Positions 40,654 to 47,979 of a stretch of DNA of 64,000 nucleotides are shown piece by piece. A program made the position numbers and the translations under genes. The stretch's first letter is position 1, and each line of letters opens with the position of its first letter. The notes below the pieces were generated by a model that was given only the letters and a program-made list of their open reading frames with translations, had not been told where the DNA came from and made no database searches. This DNA is from Planctomycetales bacterium (GTDB lineage: Bacteria > Planctomycetota > Planctomycetia > Isosphaerales > Isosphaeraceae): contig DAIDHB010000331.1 of the NCBI GenBank assembly GCA_027452145.1, positions 36,042 through 100,041 of the forward strand, written 5' to 3'.

Positions 40654-41439
40654 TCAGATGCGGACGTGATCGACCGGCGTGTGCAGCAGCGTCGCGTTCG
40701 GGCGACCGGGCACAAGCAACGTGACGAACTCGATCCACTCGCCGGGCTGGCGTCGCCGGGGCTGGACGGCCAGGTGTTGGTCTTCCGCCTTCGGCAGGTC
40801 GCGGCCCGGGTCGTAGATCGAGTATCGCGACCGGACCAGACCGAACCCCGCGGTCAACGCGATGCGGTTCTGGGTGGCGATATCGAACAGCGGCGGGCAC
40901 CAGACCATATCGTCGGTCGGCTCGATCTTGGCCCAATCGCTGCCGTACAGGCCGGCGTCGCCCTCGACGTGCCGGCCGAGGAGCAGGTCGATTTCCTCGG
41001 GGCTGATCGCGAGGAGCCGCAAGCCCTCCACGGCCGCGAGAAGATCGCCCCCCTCGAACGGGCCCGGGGGCTTGGGCTTCGCCTTCCGCTTGGCCTCGGC
41101 CGTCTCCTGGAGCATCGCGGCGACGAGCTTGAACCCCGCGTCGGTGAGCCGACGCAGTTCGCGGGACAGCTCGTCGGCCTCGGGATCGGCGGGCTTGACG
41201 CAGGACACCCTGGCCGACGCGATGGCTCGGTGGAACCGCCCGCCGTAGTCGCCGCTGGCACTCCAGCCGCGATGGCCCACGGGCTCGTAGGAATCGGCCG
41301 GGGCCGGCACTCGCTCATGCCAGTAGAAGACATCGGGGCCGCCGGGCTGCTTGTTGTGCGGGACAAGCCGCTCGATCGTGCGGCCGTTGACCACTCTTTC
41401 GCTCTCGACGACGGCGGGCTTCGAGTCAAAGTATCGCAA
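40654..41439 (-). CDS. Element protein of unknown function
   Basis: The 261-residue product begins MRYFDSKPAVVESERVVNGR. It has a mixed alpha/beta look with a basic Lys/Pro stretch near residue 120 (KRKAKPKPPG) and a terminal region rich in beta strands (EWIEFVTLLVPGRPNATLLH). I do not recognise the family. Its place directly before the tape-measure-like gene suggests a structural role, but this is inference only. Confidence 0.6.
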   Translation of the reverse strand: MRYFDSKPAVVESERVVNGRTIERLVPHNKQPGGPDVFYWHERVPAPADSYEPVGHRGWSASGDYGGRFHRAIASARVSCVKPADPEADELSRELRRLTDAGFKLVAAMLQETAEAKRKAKPKPPGPFEGGDLLAAVEGLRLLAISPEEIDLLLGRHVEGDAGLYGSDWAKIEPTDDMVWCPPLFDIATQNRIALTAGFGLVRSRYSIYDPGRDLPKAEDQHLAVQPRRRQPGEWIEFVTLLVPGRPNATLLHTPVDHVRI

Positions 41440-41492
41440 GATTTGTGCCTCTCAGAAGTGTGAAGGGATCTCAAATGGTGGACGGGTCGGCA

Positions 41493-42143
41493 TCACTTCA
41501 TCCGGATGCCGGAACTCGGGTGGAACCGCGACGACGAGGGGAGGGCCTGCCCTCGCAGGGCACCGCGCTGGATCGCGTAGTTGGTCGCCTCGGCCATCAA
41601 GGCCCGCTGTTCCTCGGGCGTGCGGGTCGGCTTCCCCTGGGGAATGGGAGCCGAGCCGGGCATCATGAGGACGCCGTTCTGGTTTTGCGCGGCCTGCTGG
41701 GCGAGGAACGCGTCGCCGAGCCGCATTAGCCTCTCGACCGGGGAGAGTTTCGCCCACTCGGCGGCCTGGGCGTCCGCTGCGGCCTTGGCCTGGGCCTGGG
41801 CCTCGGGCGTCCCGGCCTCGACCGGGCTCGTCATGCCCGCCGCCAGATCGATGGCCCCGTCCCGTAGCGTGGAGCCGTTGGCCAGGTGGAATCGGGCTGC
41901 GGTGTCGGCGAGAGAGCCGGGCGGCGGACCCGTCGGCCGGCAGAAGAACGCTGCGATCTCCGGATGCTCGAGGCGGGCCGCGATGGCACCGGGCAGGAGC
42001 GCCGGGTCGGCGTTCCCGAACTCGGCCGCGAACAACCGGGCCAGATGCGCCTCGGCACCGGGCAGGAGTTTCGCCGCGTGCGGGGCGAGGGCGGCCTTCA
42101 TGTCGGCCTCGACGTTTCGGCCGGACGTGGTTTCAAGAGACAT
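41493..42143 (-). CDS. Element protein of unknown function, Ala-rich
   Basis: The start at 42143 (MSLETTSGRN) has GAGGAG six bases upstream and is preferred over a GTG one codon earlier. The 216-residue product is Ala-rich and helical, with HAAKLLPGAEAHLARLFAAE near the N-terminus and a Gln/Ala-rich middle (EAQAQAKAAADAQAAEWAKL). It might be a scaffold-like or assembly protein by composition alone. No family was recognised. Confidence 0.6.
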   Translation of the reverse strand: MSLETTSGRNVEADMKAALAPHAAKLLPGAEAHLARLFAAEFGNADPALLPGAIAARLEHPEIAAFFCRPTGPPPGSLADTAARFHLANGSTLRDGAIDLAAGMTSPVEAGTPEAQAQAKAAADAQAAEWAKLSPVERLMRLGDAFLAQQAAQNQNGVLMMPGSAPIPQGKPTRTPEEQRALMAEATNYAIQRGALRGQALPSSSRFHPSSGIRMK

Positions 42144-42176
42144 CACGAACTCCTCATGAGAAGGATTGCGAATGTG

Positions 42177-42485
42177 TTACCGGGGCTTGTCAAGGTCCGG
42201 GAACCACCGGCGTGTGTAGGTGGGTTTCAGTTTGACCGGCACGGTCGCCGTGTGGGTGCCATCGGAGATGGTCAGCGTCCCGGTCGCCGGCCCGGTCGTG
42301 ACGATCAGGACGGCCGACGTCGGGCCGTTGACGATCGCCTGCACCAGGGCGATGCCGGCGAGGCCGGACAGGGTGAACGTCGTCGAGCCGGACCAGGTCG
42401 TGCCGCTGCCGACGAGGACGATCGCGTGCGGCCCGGACCGGTTCGCCGCGACGGTCGCCGGGCTCTGGACGGTGAAGCTGGCCAT
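42177..42485 (-). CDS. Single Ig-like domain protein
   Basis: The 102-residue product is one beta-sandwich: FTVQSPATVAANRSGPHAIV, then STTFTLSGLAGIALVQAI, then TGTLTISDGTHTATVPV. The pattern fits IPT/Big-type Ig domains found in phage tail or decoration proteins. A capsid or tail surface role is inferred from fold and neighbours. It ends with a short basic tail. Confidence 0.65.
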   Translation of the reverse strand: MASFTVQSPATVAANRSGPHAIVLVGSGTTWSGSTTFTLSGLAGIALVQAIVNGPTSAVLIVTTGPATGTLTISDGTHTATVPVKLKPTYTRRWFPDLDKPR

Positions 42486-42500
42486 GTTGTGTCCCTCGGC

Positions 42501-42716
42501 TCAACGAGCCGTCTGTCCGGCCGGCCGGCGGGTCGGGCGACTCCGGGCCGGGTCCGCGGGCGGCGGGCAGGGTCGGCCCGAGACCACCAGGTCTTGAACC
42601 GGGCAGTCCTCCGTCGGGCAATGCCAACGGGCTTGGTTCTTCCAGGTGCTGGGAACGGTCACGGCGCCGCATCCGGGGCAGCTCGGCCCGGTGACGGGGG
42701 TTTCAACGGTGCTCAT
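42501..42716 (-). CDS. Small zinc-ribbon protein
   Basis: The 71-residue product has two Cys pairs, CPGC and CPTEDC, 19 residues apart, as in zinc ribbons, followed by a Pro/Arg-rich tail. Its start overlaps the stop of the 20-codon ORF upstream in ATGA, so it is probably coupled. The function is unknown. Confidence 0.6.
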   Translation of the reverse strand: MSTVETPVTGPSCPGCGAVTVPSTWKNQARWHCPTEDCPVQDLVVSGRPCPPPADPARSRPTRRPAGQTAR

Positions 42717-42775
42717 CTGGCAAACTCCGCCAGGTAGGTGAAGACGGCGACGAACAGGCCGGCGATGTCTGCCAT
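42713..42775 (-). CDS. 20-residue hydrophobic micro-ORF
   Basis: The frame encodes MADIAGLFVAVFTYLAEFAR. GAGG lies five bases before the ATG at 42775, and the stop overlaps the next start by four bases. It could be a membrane micropeptide or a leader that couples translation of the zinc-ribbon gene. The 174 bases upstream (42776-42949) hold no gene. Confidence 0.4.
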   Translation of the reverse strand: MADIAGLFVAVFTYLAEFAR

Positions 42776-42949
42776 GGGGACCTCGGCCACAACAGCGTGG
42801 CGTTGACAGGGCGGGGGCTGGCGTGATGTCTGCGACACGCCAGCCCCCAGACCGGGGGAACCAGGCCCGGTGCCCTGTATCGGTGATTTGAGGGGCGGCC
42901 CCGCCCGTCGTCGCGGGACCGCCCGGAACAACCCCAGCGTCGGGGTGGA

Positions 42950-43162
42950 TCAAGCAGAGACTCCCTTGGCCACGTCGGCGGCCTCGACGATTCGCTTCGA
43001 GTCCGCGGGACTGTAGCAGCGGATCCGCGATCGGCCGACGCGGAGCATGGGGCGGATGCCGATGTCGTCGAGGAGTCTTTGCAGGCCCCTCGCGGGGACG
43101 TCGGTGAGCTCGGCCAGCTCGCTCGTCGTGAGGGGCCGCGTGATGATCGTCGCCGTCTTCAT
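42950..43162 (-). CDS. Small AlpA/MerR-like HTH protein, possible excisionase
   Basis: The 70-residue product begins MKTATIITRPLTTSELAELT and reads as a winged helix-turn-helix: LAELTDVPARGLQRLLDDIG, then RPMLRVGRSRIRCYSP. That is the AlpA/Xis type of DNA-binding domain. Such proteins control excision in many integrative elements and satellites. GGAGGAG precedes the ATG, and the start overlaps the upstream stop in ATGA. Confidence 0.65.
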   Translation of the reverse strand: MKTATIITRPLTTSELAELTDVPARGLQRLLDDIGIRPMLRVGRSRIRCYSPADSKRIVEAADVAKGVSA

Positions 43163-43962
43163 GGGACCATCTCCTCCAGGAGGCCGTTCCTGATCAAGTA
43201 GAACAGACCTTCGCCGAAAGCCTCGCCGAACGGTGCGACCGATATTTGTAGGTCGTCCCAGTCGAGGGATGATGCCGGCTGGGCTCGCCTGGCCCATCGC
43301 TCGATGACGTCGAGGCCGCCGGTCAGGATGTGATAGAACGCCTCGGCGACGCTGTTCTTGCTGGCCTCGTAGCCGTGCGGCGTCCGGCCAGCGTGGATCA
43401 ACTCGACGGCCTTGTGCTGGAACCAGCGAGTCAGGGCGTCGTGTGTCAGGCCGCCGTGGGTCTTGATCTCGTTCGCGATCTGGTTCGACCTCGCGGTCTT
43501 CAAGCCGAGGGCGATGGACCCGGCCGAGGATTCCGTCATGCCGTAGAGGCAGGCGTCCACGAATGAGCCGCGGGCGAAGAACTCGGCCAGAAGCTTCTCG
43601 GCGTCCCGCCCGAGGGGCTTCTCCTGCTCGACGAGAGGAAGCCTGATTCGGTAGGGGAGCGGAATCCGCTTCACGGGCACGCCGCCCCGCCTGGCGGCAT
43701 CGCGGAAGAATCGCGTGTCGTGGATCTCCGTCGTGCGGCTCCGTCGCTCGCCGGCAGCCCAGTCGTCCGACCTATTGGACCTCTCGGTCTGCCGCCGGTC
43801 GGGTCGCGCCGCCAGGGCCAGGGCCCGCTTCATCGGGGCCGGCAGGTCCGGGCGGTCTTCTTTCTGGAACTCGGGGCCGGGTGCGTTCCCGTCGCCCCAC
43901 AACGGTTCCGGCCGCGCGTGATTCGACTTGGGCTCCGCGTCGAGCCCGAACGTCTTTGACAT
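43159..43962 (-). CDS. Element protein of unknown function
   Basis: The 267-residue product has a basic, disordered first third and a helical C-terminal two thirds (AEKLLAEFFARGSFVDACLY, then NSVAEAFYHILTGGLDVIER). I do not recognise it. It is translationally coupled to the AlpA-like gene and is divergent from the FlbD-like gene. Confidence 0.6.
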   Translation of the reverse strand: MSKTFGLDAEPKSNHARPEPLWGDGNAPGPEFQKEDRPDLPAPMKRALALAARPDRRQTERSNRSDDWAAGERRSRTTEIHDTRFFRDAARRGGVPVKRIPLPYRIRLPLVEQEKPLGRDAEKLLAEFFARGSFVDACLYGMTESSAGSIALGLKTARSNQIANEIKTHGGLTHDALTRWFQHKAVELIHAGRTPHGYEASKNSVAEAFYHILTGGLDVIERWARRAQPASSLDWDDLQISVAPFGEAFGEGLFYLIRNGLLEEMVP

Positions 43963-44251
43963 GGATTCTCTTTCCCTCCACCTAACCGGAGACTGGTCGT
44001 TTTTTTCCGCTCGGACCCCCCGAAATCGCAGCTAACCCGTTGCGGCCGTAATGAGTTGCGGATTCCACTCGGGATTCGGGGGTCGGGGCCTGGCAAGGGC
44101 GGCGGGCAATGGGGTCTCCTCCGAAGGGTGAACCGGGGATCGGGACTCGGGCAAGGGCGGCCGGGATATCTGGACTGGCGTACACAAAAAAGATACGCTA
44201 TCGTGGGTCGGTCGATTTCAAACCCATGTTCCTCTCACAAGGAATTCCGCT
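43963..44251. promoter_or_regulatory. Divergent promoter region of the element
   Basis: These 289 bases separate the only rightward gene from the leftward group. The sequence near 44185-44215 is AT-rich (CACAAAAAAGATACGCTATC) and may hold the rightward promoter. AAGGA nine bases before 44252 is the ribosome binding site. The rest shows nothing I can name. Confidence 0.35.
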
Positions 44252-44452
44252 ATGCCGAAATTCATACAGGTCACCGTTGCCCAGGGTTCGGCGATGCAGT
44301 TCAATCCGGATCACATCGAGATCATCGCGGTCAGCGACGATCCCGATTGCCCGGGGATCATCCAGGTCGCCGGCAAGCCGTACAAGGTCAAGCAGTCCGT
44401 CGATCAGATTCATGAGCTGATCCGACAGAGTGGCAACCGTCGGCCGCTCTGA
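44252..44452 (+). CDS. FlbD-like small protein
   Basis: The 66-residue product is the only rightward gene of the element. Its pattern, FNPDHIEIIAVSDD, then IIQVAGKPYKVKQSVDQIHE, follows the layout of FlbD-family proteins, where LNPDLIETI, a short loop, and KYVVKESVEEV are typical. FlbD is a small flagellar regulator, but here a phage-type role is more likely. It has a good ribosome binding site. A GC-rich hairpin (44460-44493) follows the stop. Confidence 0.65.
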   Translation: MPKFIQVTVAQGSAMQFNPDHIEIIAVSDDPDCPGIIQVAGKPYKVKQSVDQIHELIRQSGNRRPL

Positions 44453-44499
44453 GTTCGCAGGCCCGGCCGGGGTCCAAGGGCGTCGGCCGGGCCCAACAT

Positions 44500-44690
44500 G
44501 CCTGGAAACCCTGAATCTCTGTAACCATATATGTTCCAAGGGGTTCAGTAGGATTCAGAGTTTCCCGGTAACTCTGAAACTCTGAATCCGGGTTCAGGGA
44601 TTCAGAGTTTCCCTTGGAAGCCTGAATCCCCTGAACCCGTTGGAACGGAACAGGTTTCAGAGATTCAGAGTTAGTACGGGGATTCGCCGG
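44500..44690. repeat. TTCAGAG iteron-like repeats after the primase-helicase gene
   Basis: GATTCAGAGTT occurs at about 44553, 44599 and 44661, and the reverse complement AACTCTGAA lies at about 44570, with further half-copies (CTGAATCCC, CTGAATCTC). They cluster in about 190 bases that also contain the 3' end of the primase-helicase gene. Such clusters can be replication iterons or regulatory sites. Confidence 0.6.
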
Positions 44691-46404
44691 GATCGCCCTC
44701 CCGGACGGCCTGCCAGGCGACGGACGCCCCGTCGCGGATGTCGTCGATCGTCCAGCCGTCGTGCGGATCGCTGAGCTTGGGAACCATGTCCTTCGCCTGA
44801 TAGAGAATCCCGGGGATCGACCACCGCATCTTGCCCTTGCTGTCGGCTTTGAACTCGCCCACGTACCCTTTCTCGCCGGCTGCGTCGAACACCCTGCGGA
44901 GCGGGACAGGTTGCCCCTCGGCCTGAAGGAAGCTGAGCAGCCAGACGGCGACCTCTTGCGTCTTTCGGGGAGCGGGGCCTCGCCGGCGCGGCAGCCGCTT
45001 GGGTTCGAAGATCTCCTCGGTCGACACATCCACCGGGGCCGAATCGAACTCGATCCGCGAAGTCCGTATCGGGCGGTCGTCAGGTCCGACGGTCGCCTCG
45101 ACGATCCGGAAGGCGATCGGCGGTTGCATCGGCCGGATGTTGTTCTTGACCATCGCGAGGACCCGGCGGTCGCGGTCCTGGGGATCGCGGCCGACGAGGT
45201 AGACGATCCGGGCGACGTTCGTGTACGCGACGCTGCCGAGGATCTTGTGCTCTGGGCTCCGAACGTCCACGCTCTTACCGAGGTGCGTGATCCCGAGCAG
45301 GGCGACCTTGTGCTCTTCCAGGAGTTGAGCGAAGGGCTCGAGGACCGACATGACCTCGGCGTTGCGATGATCGTTGACCCCACGGCCGAGGAAGGCGGGC
45401 AGCGGATCGGCGACGAGCAGGCGAGTGTCCGGGAACCGGCGGAAGATCTGCGCCCAATAGTCGAGGTCCTGGAAGCTCTTGAAGGCGATGACACTCGACC
45501 CGTCCTTGGTCTGAAGGCGAGCCCTTGCCGTCAGGAACTTGACCCGGCCCCGGTCCGCGTTCGCGGCGATGAGACGCGGGATGATGACGTCCCGCTGTCC
45601 ATCCTCGGCCGCGAGGATCAGGCAGGTTCCTGGCGTCGTCGTCGTCCCATCGGGAAACTTCCCATTCGTGAGGGCCGACACGATCGCGATGGAGAGCTGC
45701 GACTTGCCGTTGCCCCCCTCGCCTGCCAGGAGATGGATCTTCCCCACGGCGAGGCGATCGGGCTGAAGCCAGTCCACCGCCTCGGGTTCGAGCTCGTCGG
45801 CCGCGATGATCCCGAGGTCCGCGTCGCTGAGGGCGGCGTACTCATCGGCCGGCTCAGGGGCCGCCTTCTGGCCGTCGCGGGAAGGGGGGCTTCTCCGGCT
45901 GGCCTTGCGATCCGCTACCGCGTAGAAGTCGAATCGATCCTCGAACCGCCCCATTCCGAGAGCATCGTCCCACCAGGCGACGAACGCATCCGGCTCGAAG
46001 GGGAACCCGAGTTGATCGACGTCGAGCGTGGCCGTCTGTTCGGGGTGGCATCCACGTTCCAACATGCCCGCCATCTGAGAGGCGAACATCGGATCGTTGC
46101 GGTGCAGGATGATGACCTGCCGAAGGTCCGCGAAGGCCCTCTGGTCGACGCCAGGGGCGCTCCCCTGGATCGCCCGGAGACCGACCCTCTGCATCTGCTC
46201 TGCGAGGCCATCGACACAGGAGATGAACACCACGTCGCCGCGACGGCCATTGTCGATCGGAGGTGGCGTGCTGCCGGCGCCTTTGCCGGGCTTTCCGTTG
46301 CGAGTTGCTTGGGCGACCATGAAGGTTCTCGTGTTGCATCGAGAACCGCGAATCATATCAACGATTGCCTGATCGTTGGACGGCTCGCGCGTTCCCTGAG
46401 TCAT
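44671..46404 (-). CDS. Primase-helicase (degenerate TOPRIM plus RepA/DnaB-type ATPase)
   Basis: The 577-residue product has two parts. Residues about 57-145 have the pattern of a TOPRIM domain (VVFISCVDGLAEQMQRVGLR and QVIILHRNDPMFASQMAGML), but the usual Glu and DxD residues are not clear, so the domain may be degenerate. Residues about 215-450 are a RecA-fold ATPase with Walker A GEGGNGKS (228-235), a Walker B near residue 335 (RLLVADPLPAF), and later GITHLGKS and SVAYTNVARIVYLVGRD, as in RepA/DnaB-like hexameric helicases of plasmids and phages. It probably replicates the element. The C-terminus may bind DNA. Confidence 0.82.
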   Translation of the reverse strand: MTQGTREPSNDQAIVDMIRGSRCNTRTFMVAQATRNGKPGKGAGSTPPPIDNGRRGDVVFISCVDGLAEQMQRVGLRAIQGSAPGVDQRAFADLRQVIILHRNDPMFASQMAGMLERGCHPEQTATLDVDQLGFPFEPDAFVAWWDDALGMGRFEDRFDFYAVADRKASRRSPPSRDGQKAAPEPADEYAALSDADLGIIAADELEPEAVDWLQPDRLAVGKIHLLAGEGGNGKSQLSIAIVSALTNGKFPDGTTTTPGTCLILAAEDGQRDVIIPRLIAANADRGRVKFLTARARLQTKDGSSVIAFKSFQDLDYWAQIFRRFPDTRLLVADPLPAFLGRGVNDHRNAEVMSVLEPFAQLLEEHKVALLGITHLGKSVDVRSPEHKILGSVAYTNVARIVYLVGRDPQDRDRRVLAMVKNNIRPMQPPIAFRIVEATVGPDDRPIRTSRIEFDSAPVDVSTEEIFEPKRLPRRRGPAPRKTQEVAVWLLSFLQAEGQPVPLRRVFDAAGEKGYVGEFKADSKGKMRWSIPGILYQAKDMVPKLSDPHDGWTIDDIRDGASVAWQAVREGDPGESPY

Positions 46405-46592
46405 GTGACATGCGAGTAGTCCTTGTTTTCCGAAGTCCTGAACGGTGGGATGGGCGAGATCCCTTATAGGTGAAGGTGCCGAGAGGGGCCAGGCAACCCC
46501 TCCCGGCGACCGCCCCGTCGCCCGAGGAGCGGTGTTTCGTCTGCACTGCCTGGAGTGCTGGGTGATTCGCGGGAGCCGTCCTTGGACCGAAC

Positions 46593-46606
46593 ATAATGGG
46601 CATTAT
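46593..46606. promoter_or_regulatory. Palindromic operator candidate
   Basis: ATAATG-GG-CATTAT is a perfect inverted repeat with a two-base centre, lying in the 239-bp gap between the DUF1580 gene and the primase-helicase gene. Its position and symmetry fit a repressor site. The remainder of the gap has no gene. Confidence 0.4.
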
Positions 46607-46643
46607 CAGAAATCAGCGCCCTGTGCTCTGTTGATCCCGGCCG

Positions 46644-47027
46644 CTAGGCCGTCGCCCGGACCACGGGACCGGCCCCGGCCTTCCGCCGCTTCCGTCCGGC
46701 CGGTCCCATCATCGCGTCCAGCTCGCGGGCGGCGGCCTCGCTGGCCCTCTGACGCTCGCCCTCGGTCCGGGCCGGCGGTTCGGACGTCGGGGCCTTCCGG
46801 CCGGCCCTACGGGCTTCTGTGACGGCCTCGACCCATCTCCGGAGGGCCTGCCGGCTGGTCACGAGCCGGCCGCCGCAGGCCAGCGTCTCCAGGCGGATGC
46901 CCCGCACGCCTTCGCTCGCGTGCCTGTAGATCGTCGCTTGGGACATTGCGACTCCCGGCCCCCTGCCGGGCATGAGCCGACGGGCCTCGTCCAGGGTCAG
47001 AACGTCTTCGCTCAGGATGTCGATCAT
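46644..47027 (-). CDS. DUF1580 family protein
   Basis: The 127-residue product starts MIDILSEDVLTLDEARRLMP and matches DUF1580, a planctomycete family with an HTH-like N-terminus (SQATIYRHASEGVRGIRLET, then CGGRLVTSRQALRRWV). These proteins are common in planctomycete islands beside integrases and are probably DNA-binding. GAGGGA lies about eight bases before the ATG. The basic tail is less conserved. Confidence 0.82.
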   Translation of the reverse strand: MIDILSEDVLTLDEARRLMPGRGPGVAMSQATIYRHASEGVRGIRLETLACGGRLVTSRQALRRWVEAVTEARRAGRKAPTSEPPARTEGERQRASEAAARELDAMMGPAGRKRRKAGAGPVVRATA

Positions 47028-47163
47028 GCGCGGTCCCTCGGGATGTGAAAGGATTCTGATCAACCCTACTAGAAACTTGCCACAAGGGCGAAAGGAGCAC
47101 AACTTTTGAGAATGGGCCGGGCGTCCCAACGCCTTGGAAAGCTTGGGTTTGGGATTTTCCCAT

Positions 47164-47193
47164 AAAAAAAGCCCCGGCCGAGTTGACCGGGGC
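47164..47193 (-). terminator. Rho-independent terminator, leftward
   Basis: Read on the minus strand, GCCCCGG and CCGGGGC form a stem followed by TTTTTTT. It lies about 32 bases after the stop of the 47225-47542 gene. The other bases between 47028 and 47224 hold no gene. Confidence 0.85.
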
Positions 47194-47224
47194 GTCGGGG
47201 TTGATCGGGCCGGGCTGCGTGGAC

Positions 47225-47542
47225 CTATCCCTCTGGAAGGCCCCGTGTCGAGTAGAGAGCGGCGTCCTCGACGTCGATGATGCGGGCCGAGACCAGCGTG
47301 ATGCAGCTCGCCACGGCACCATGCCGGATGGCCGTACATTCATCGCAGAGCCGGCAGCGTCCGACCTCGGCCGTGTTCCAGATTCGGTGGATGACCGTGA
47401 CACCTCGCATTGCTCCGACCTCGTAATCGAGCGGTTCGGGTTGGCCTGGCCAGTTCTGGCCCTGGGCGGCCTCGGCGAAGGACAAAACCGGGATCGATCG
47501 GGACACATAGCGGCGGCGGGGCGCCTTCAGGGTGGCGGACAT
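47225..47542 (-). CDS. Small Cys-containing element protein
   Basis: The 105-residue product starts MSATLKAPRRRYVSRSIPVL at 47542, with AAAGGA nine bases upstream. It contains CRLCDEC, a compact cysteine cluster that may bind a metal, and ends GLPEG. No family was recognised. A terminator follows it, so it ends a transcript. Confidence 0.6.
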   Translation of the reverse strand: MSATLKAPRRRYVSRSIPVLSFAEAAQGQNWPGQPEPLDYEVGAMRGVTVIHRIWNTAEVGRCRLCDECTAIRHGAVASCITLVSARIIDVEDAALYSTRGLPEG

Positions 47543-47676
47543 GGTGCGGAGTCCTTTATCGGCGGGGGCGAGCATCGCCCCGGTTCGTCGTCGGCCTGGG
47601 ACTTCCGGGCCGTCGATCGGATAGTAACCGTCCGAACCACAGATGTCAAGCATGATGATTTGTGATATCAGTTAGT

Positions 47677-47949
47677 CTATTGATCAGTTGCCAAACTGAT
47701 CAGTTTCCTCCCCGCCTTGACCTCGTCGAACGCCTCGGGCGACTTCTCGCGGATCCGCTCGGCGTCGGAGACGTACTGAGGATTGACGCCGACCGTCTTC
47801 GCGGCCTCGCGTGTGGAGTCGCGAGGGACAGCGGAAAGGTCTTTCCTACTATTTGGAAACACCTTTTCCTTCCGCTTGCCCCGGTGGGCGTCCTTGCCCG
47901 CCTGCCGCTGTTTCTCCCGCAGCTCCTCCCGGATCTCGGCCTCGATCAT
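47677..47949 (-). CDS. Small HTH protein, ParB/KorB-like pattern
   Basis: The 90-residue product has a charged, Lys/Arg-rich N-terminus and a helical C-terminus (TREAAKTVGVNPQYVSDAER, then EKSPEAFDEVKAGRKLIS). That resembles the HTH seen after the nuclease part in ParB-like and phage adenine-methylase-linked proteins (xxAAxxxGVSxxxVxxA). It is 30 bp downstream of the integrase. An inverted repeat, TGATCAGTT-gcca-AACTGATCA, covers its last codons (47681-47702). Confidence 0.6.
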   Translation of the reverse strand: MIEAEIREELREKQRQAGKDAHRGKRKEKVFPNSRKDLSAVPRDSTREAAKTVGVNPQYVSDAERIREKSPEAFDEVKAGRKLISLATDQ

Positions 47950-47979
47950 CGGCTTGATCTCGGCGGCGAGGGTGGCCGA

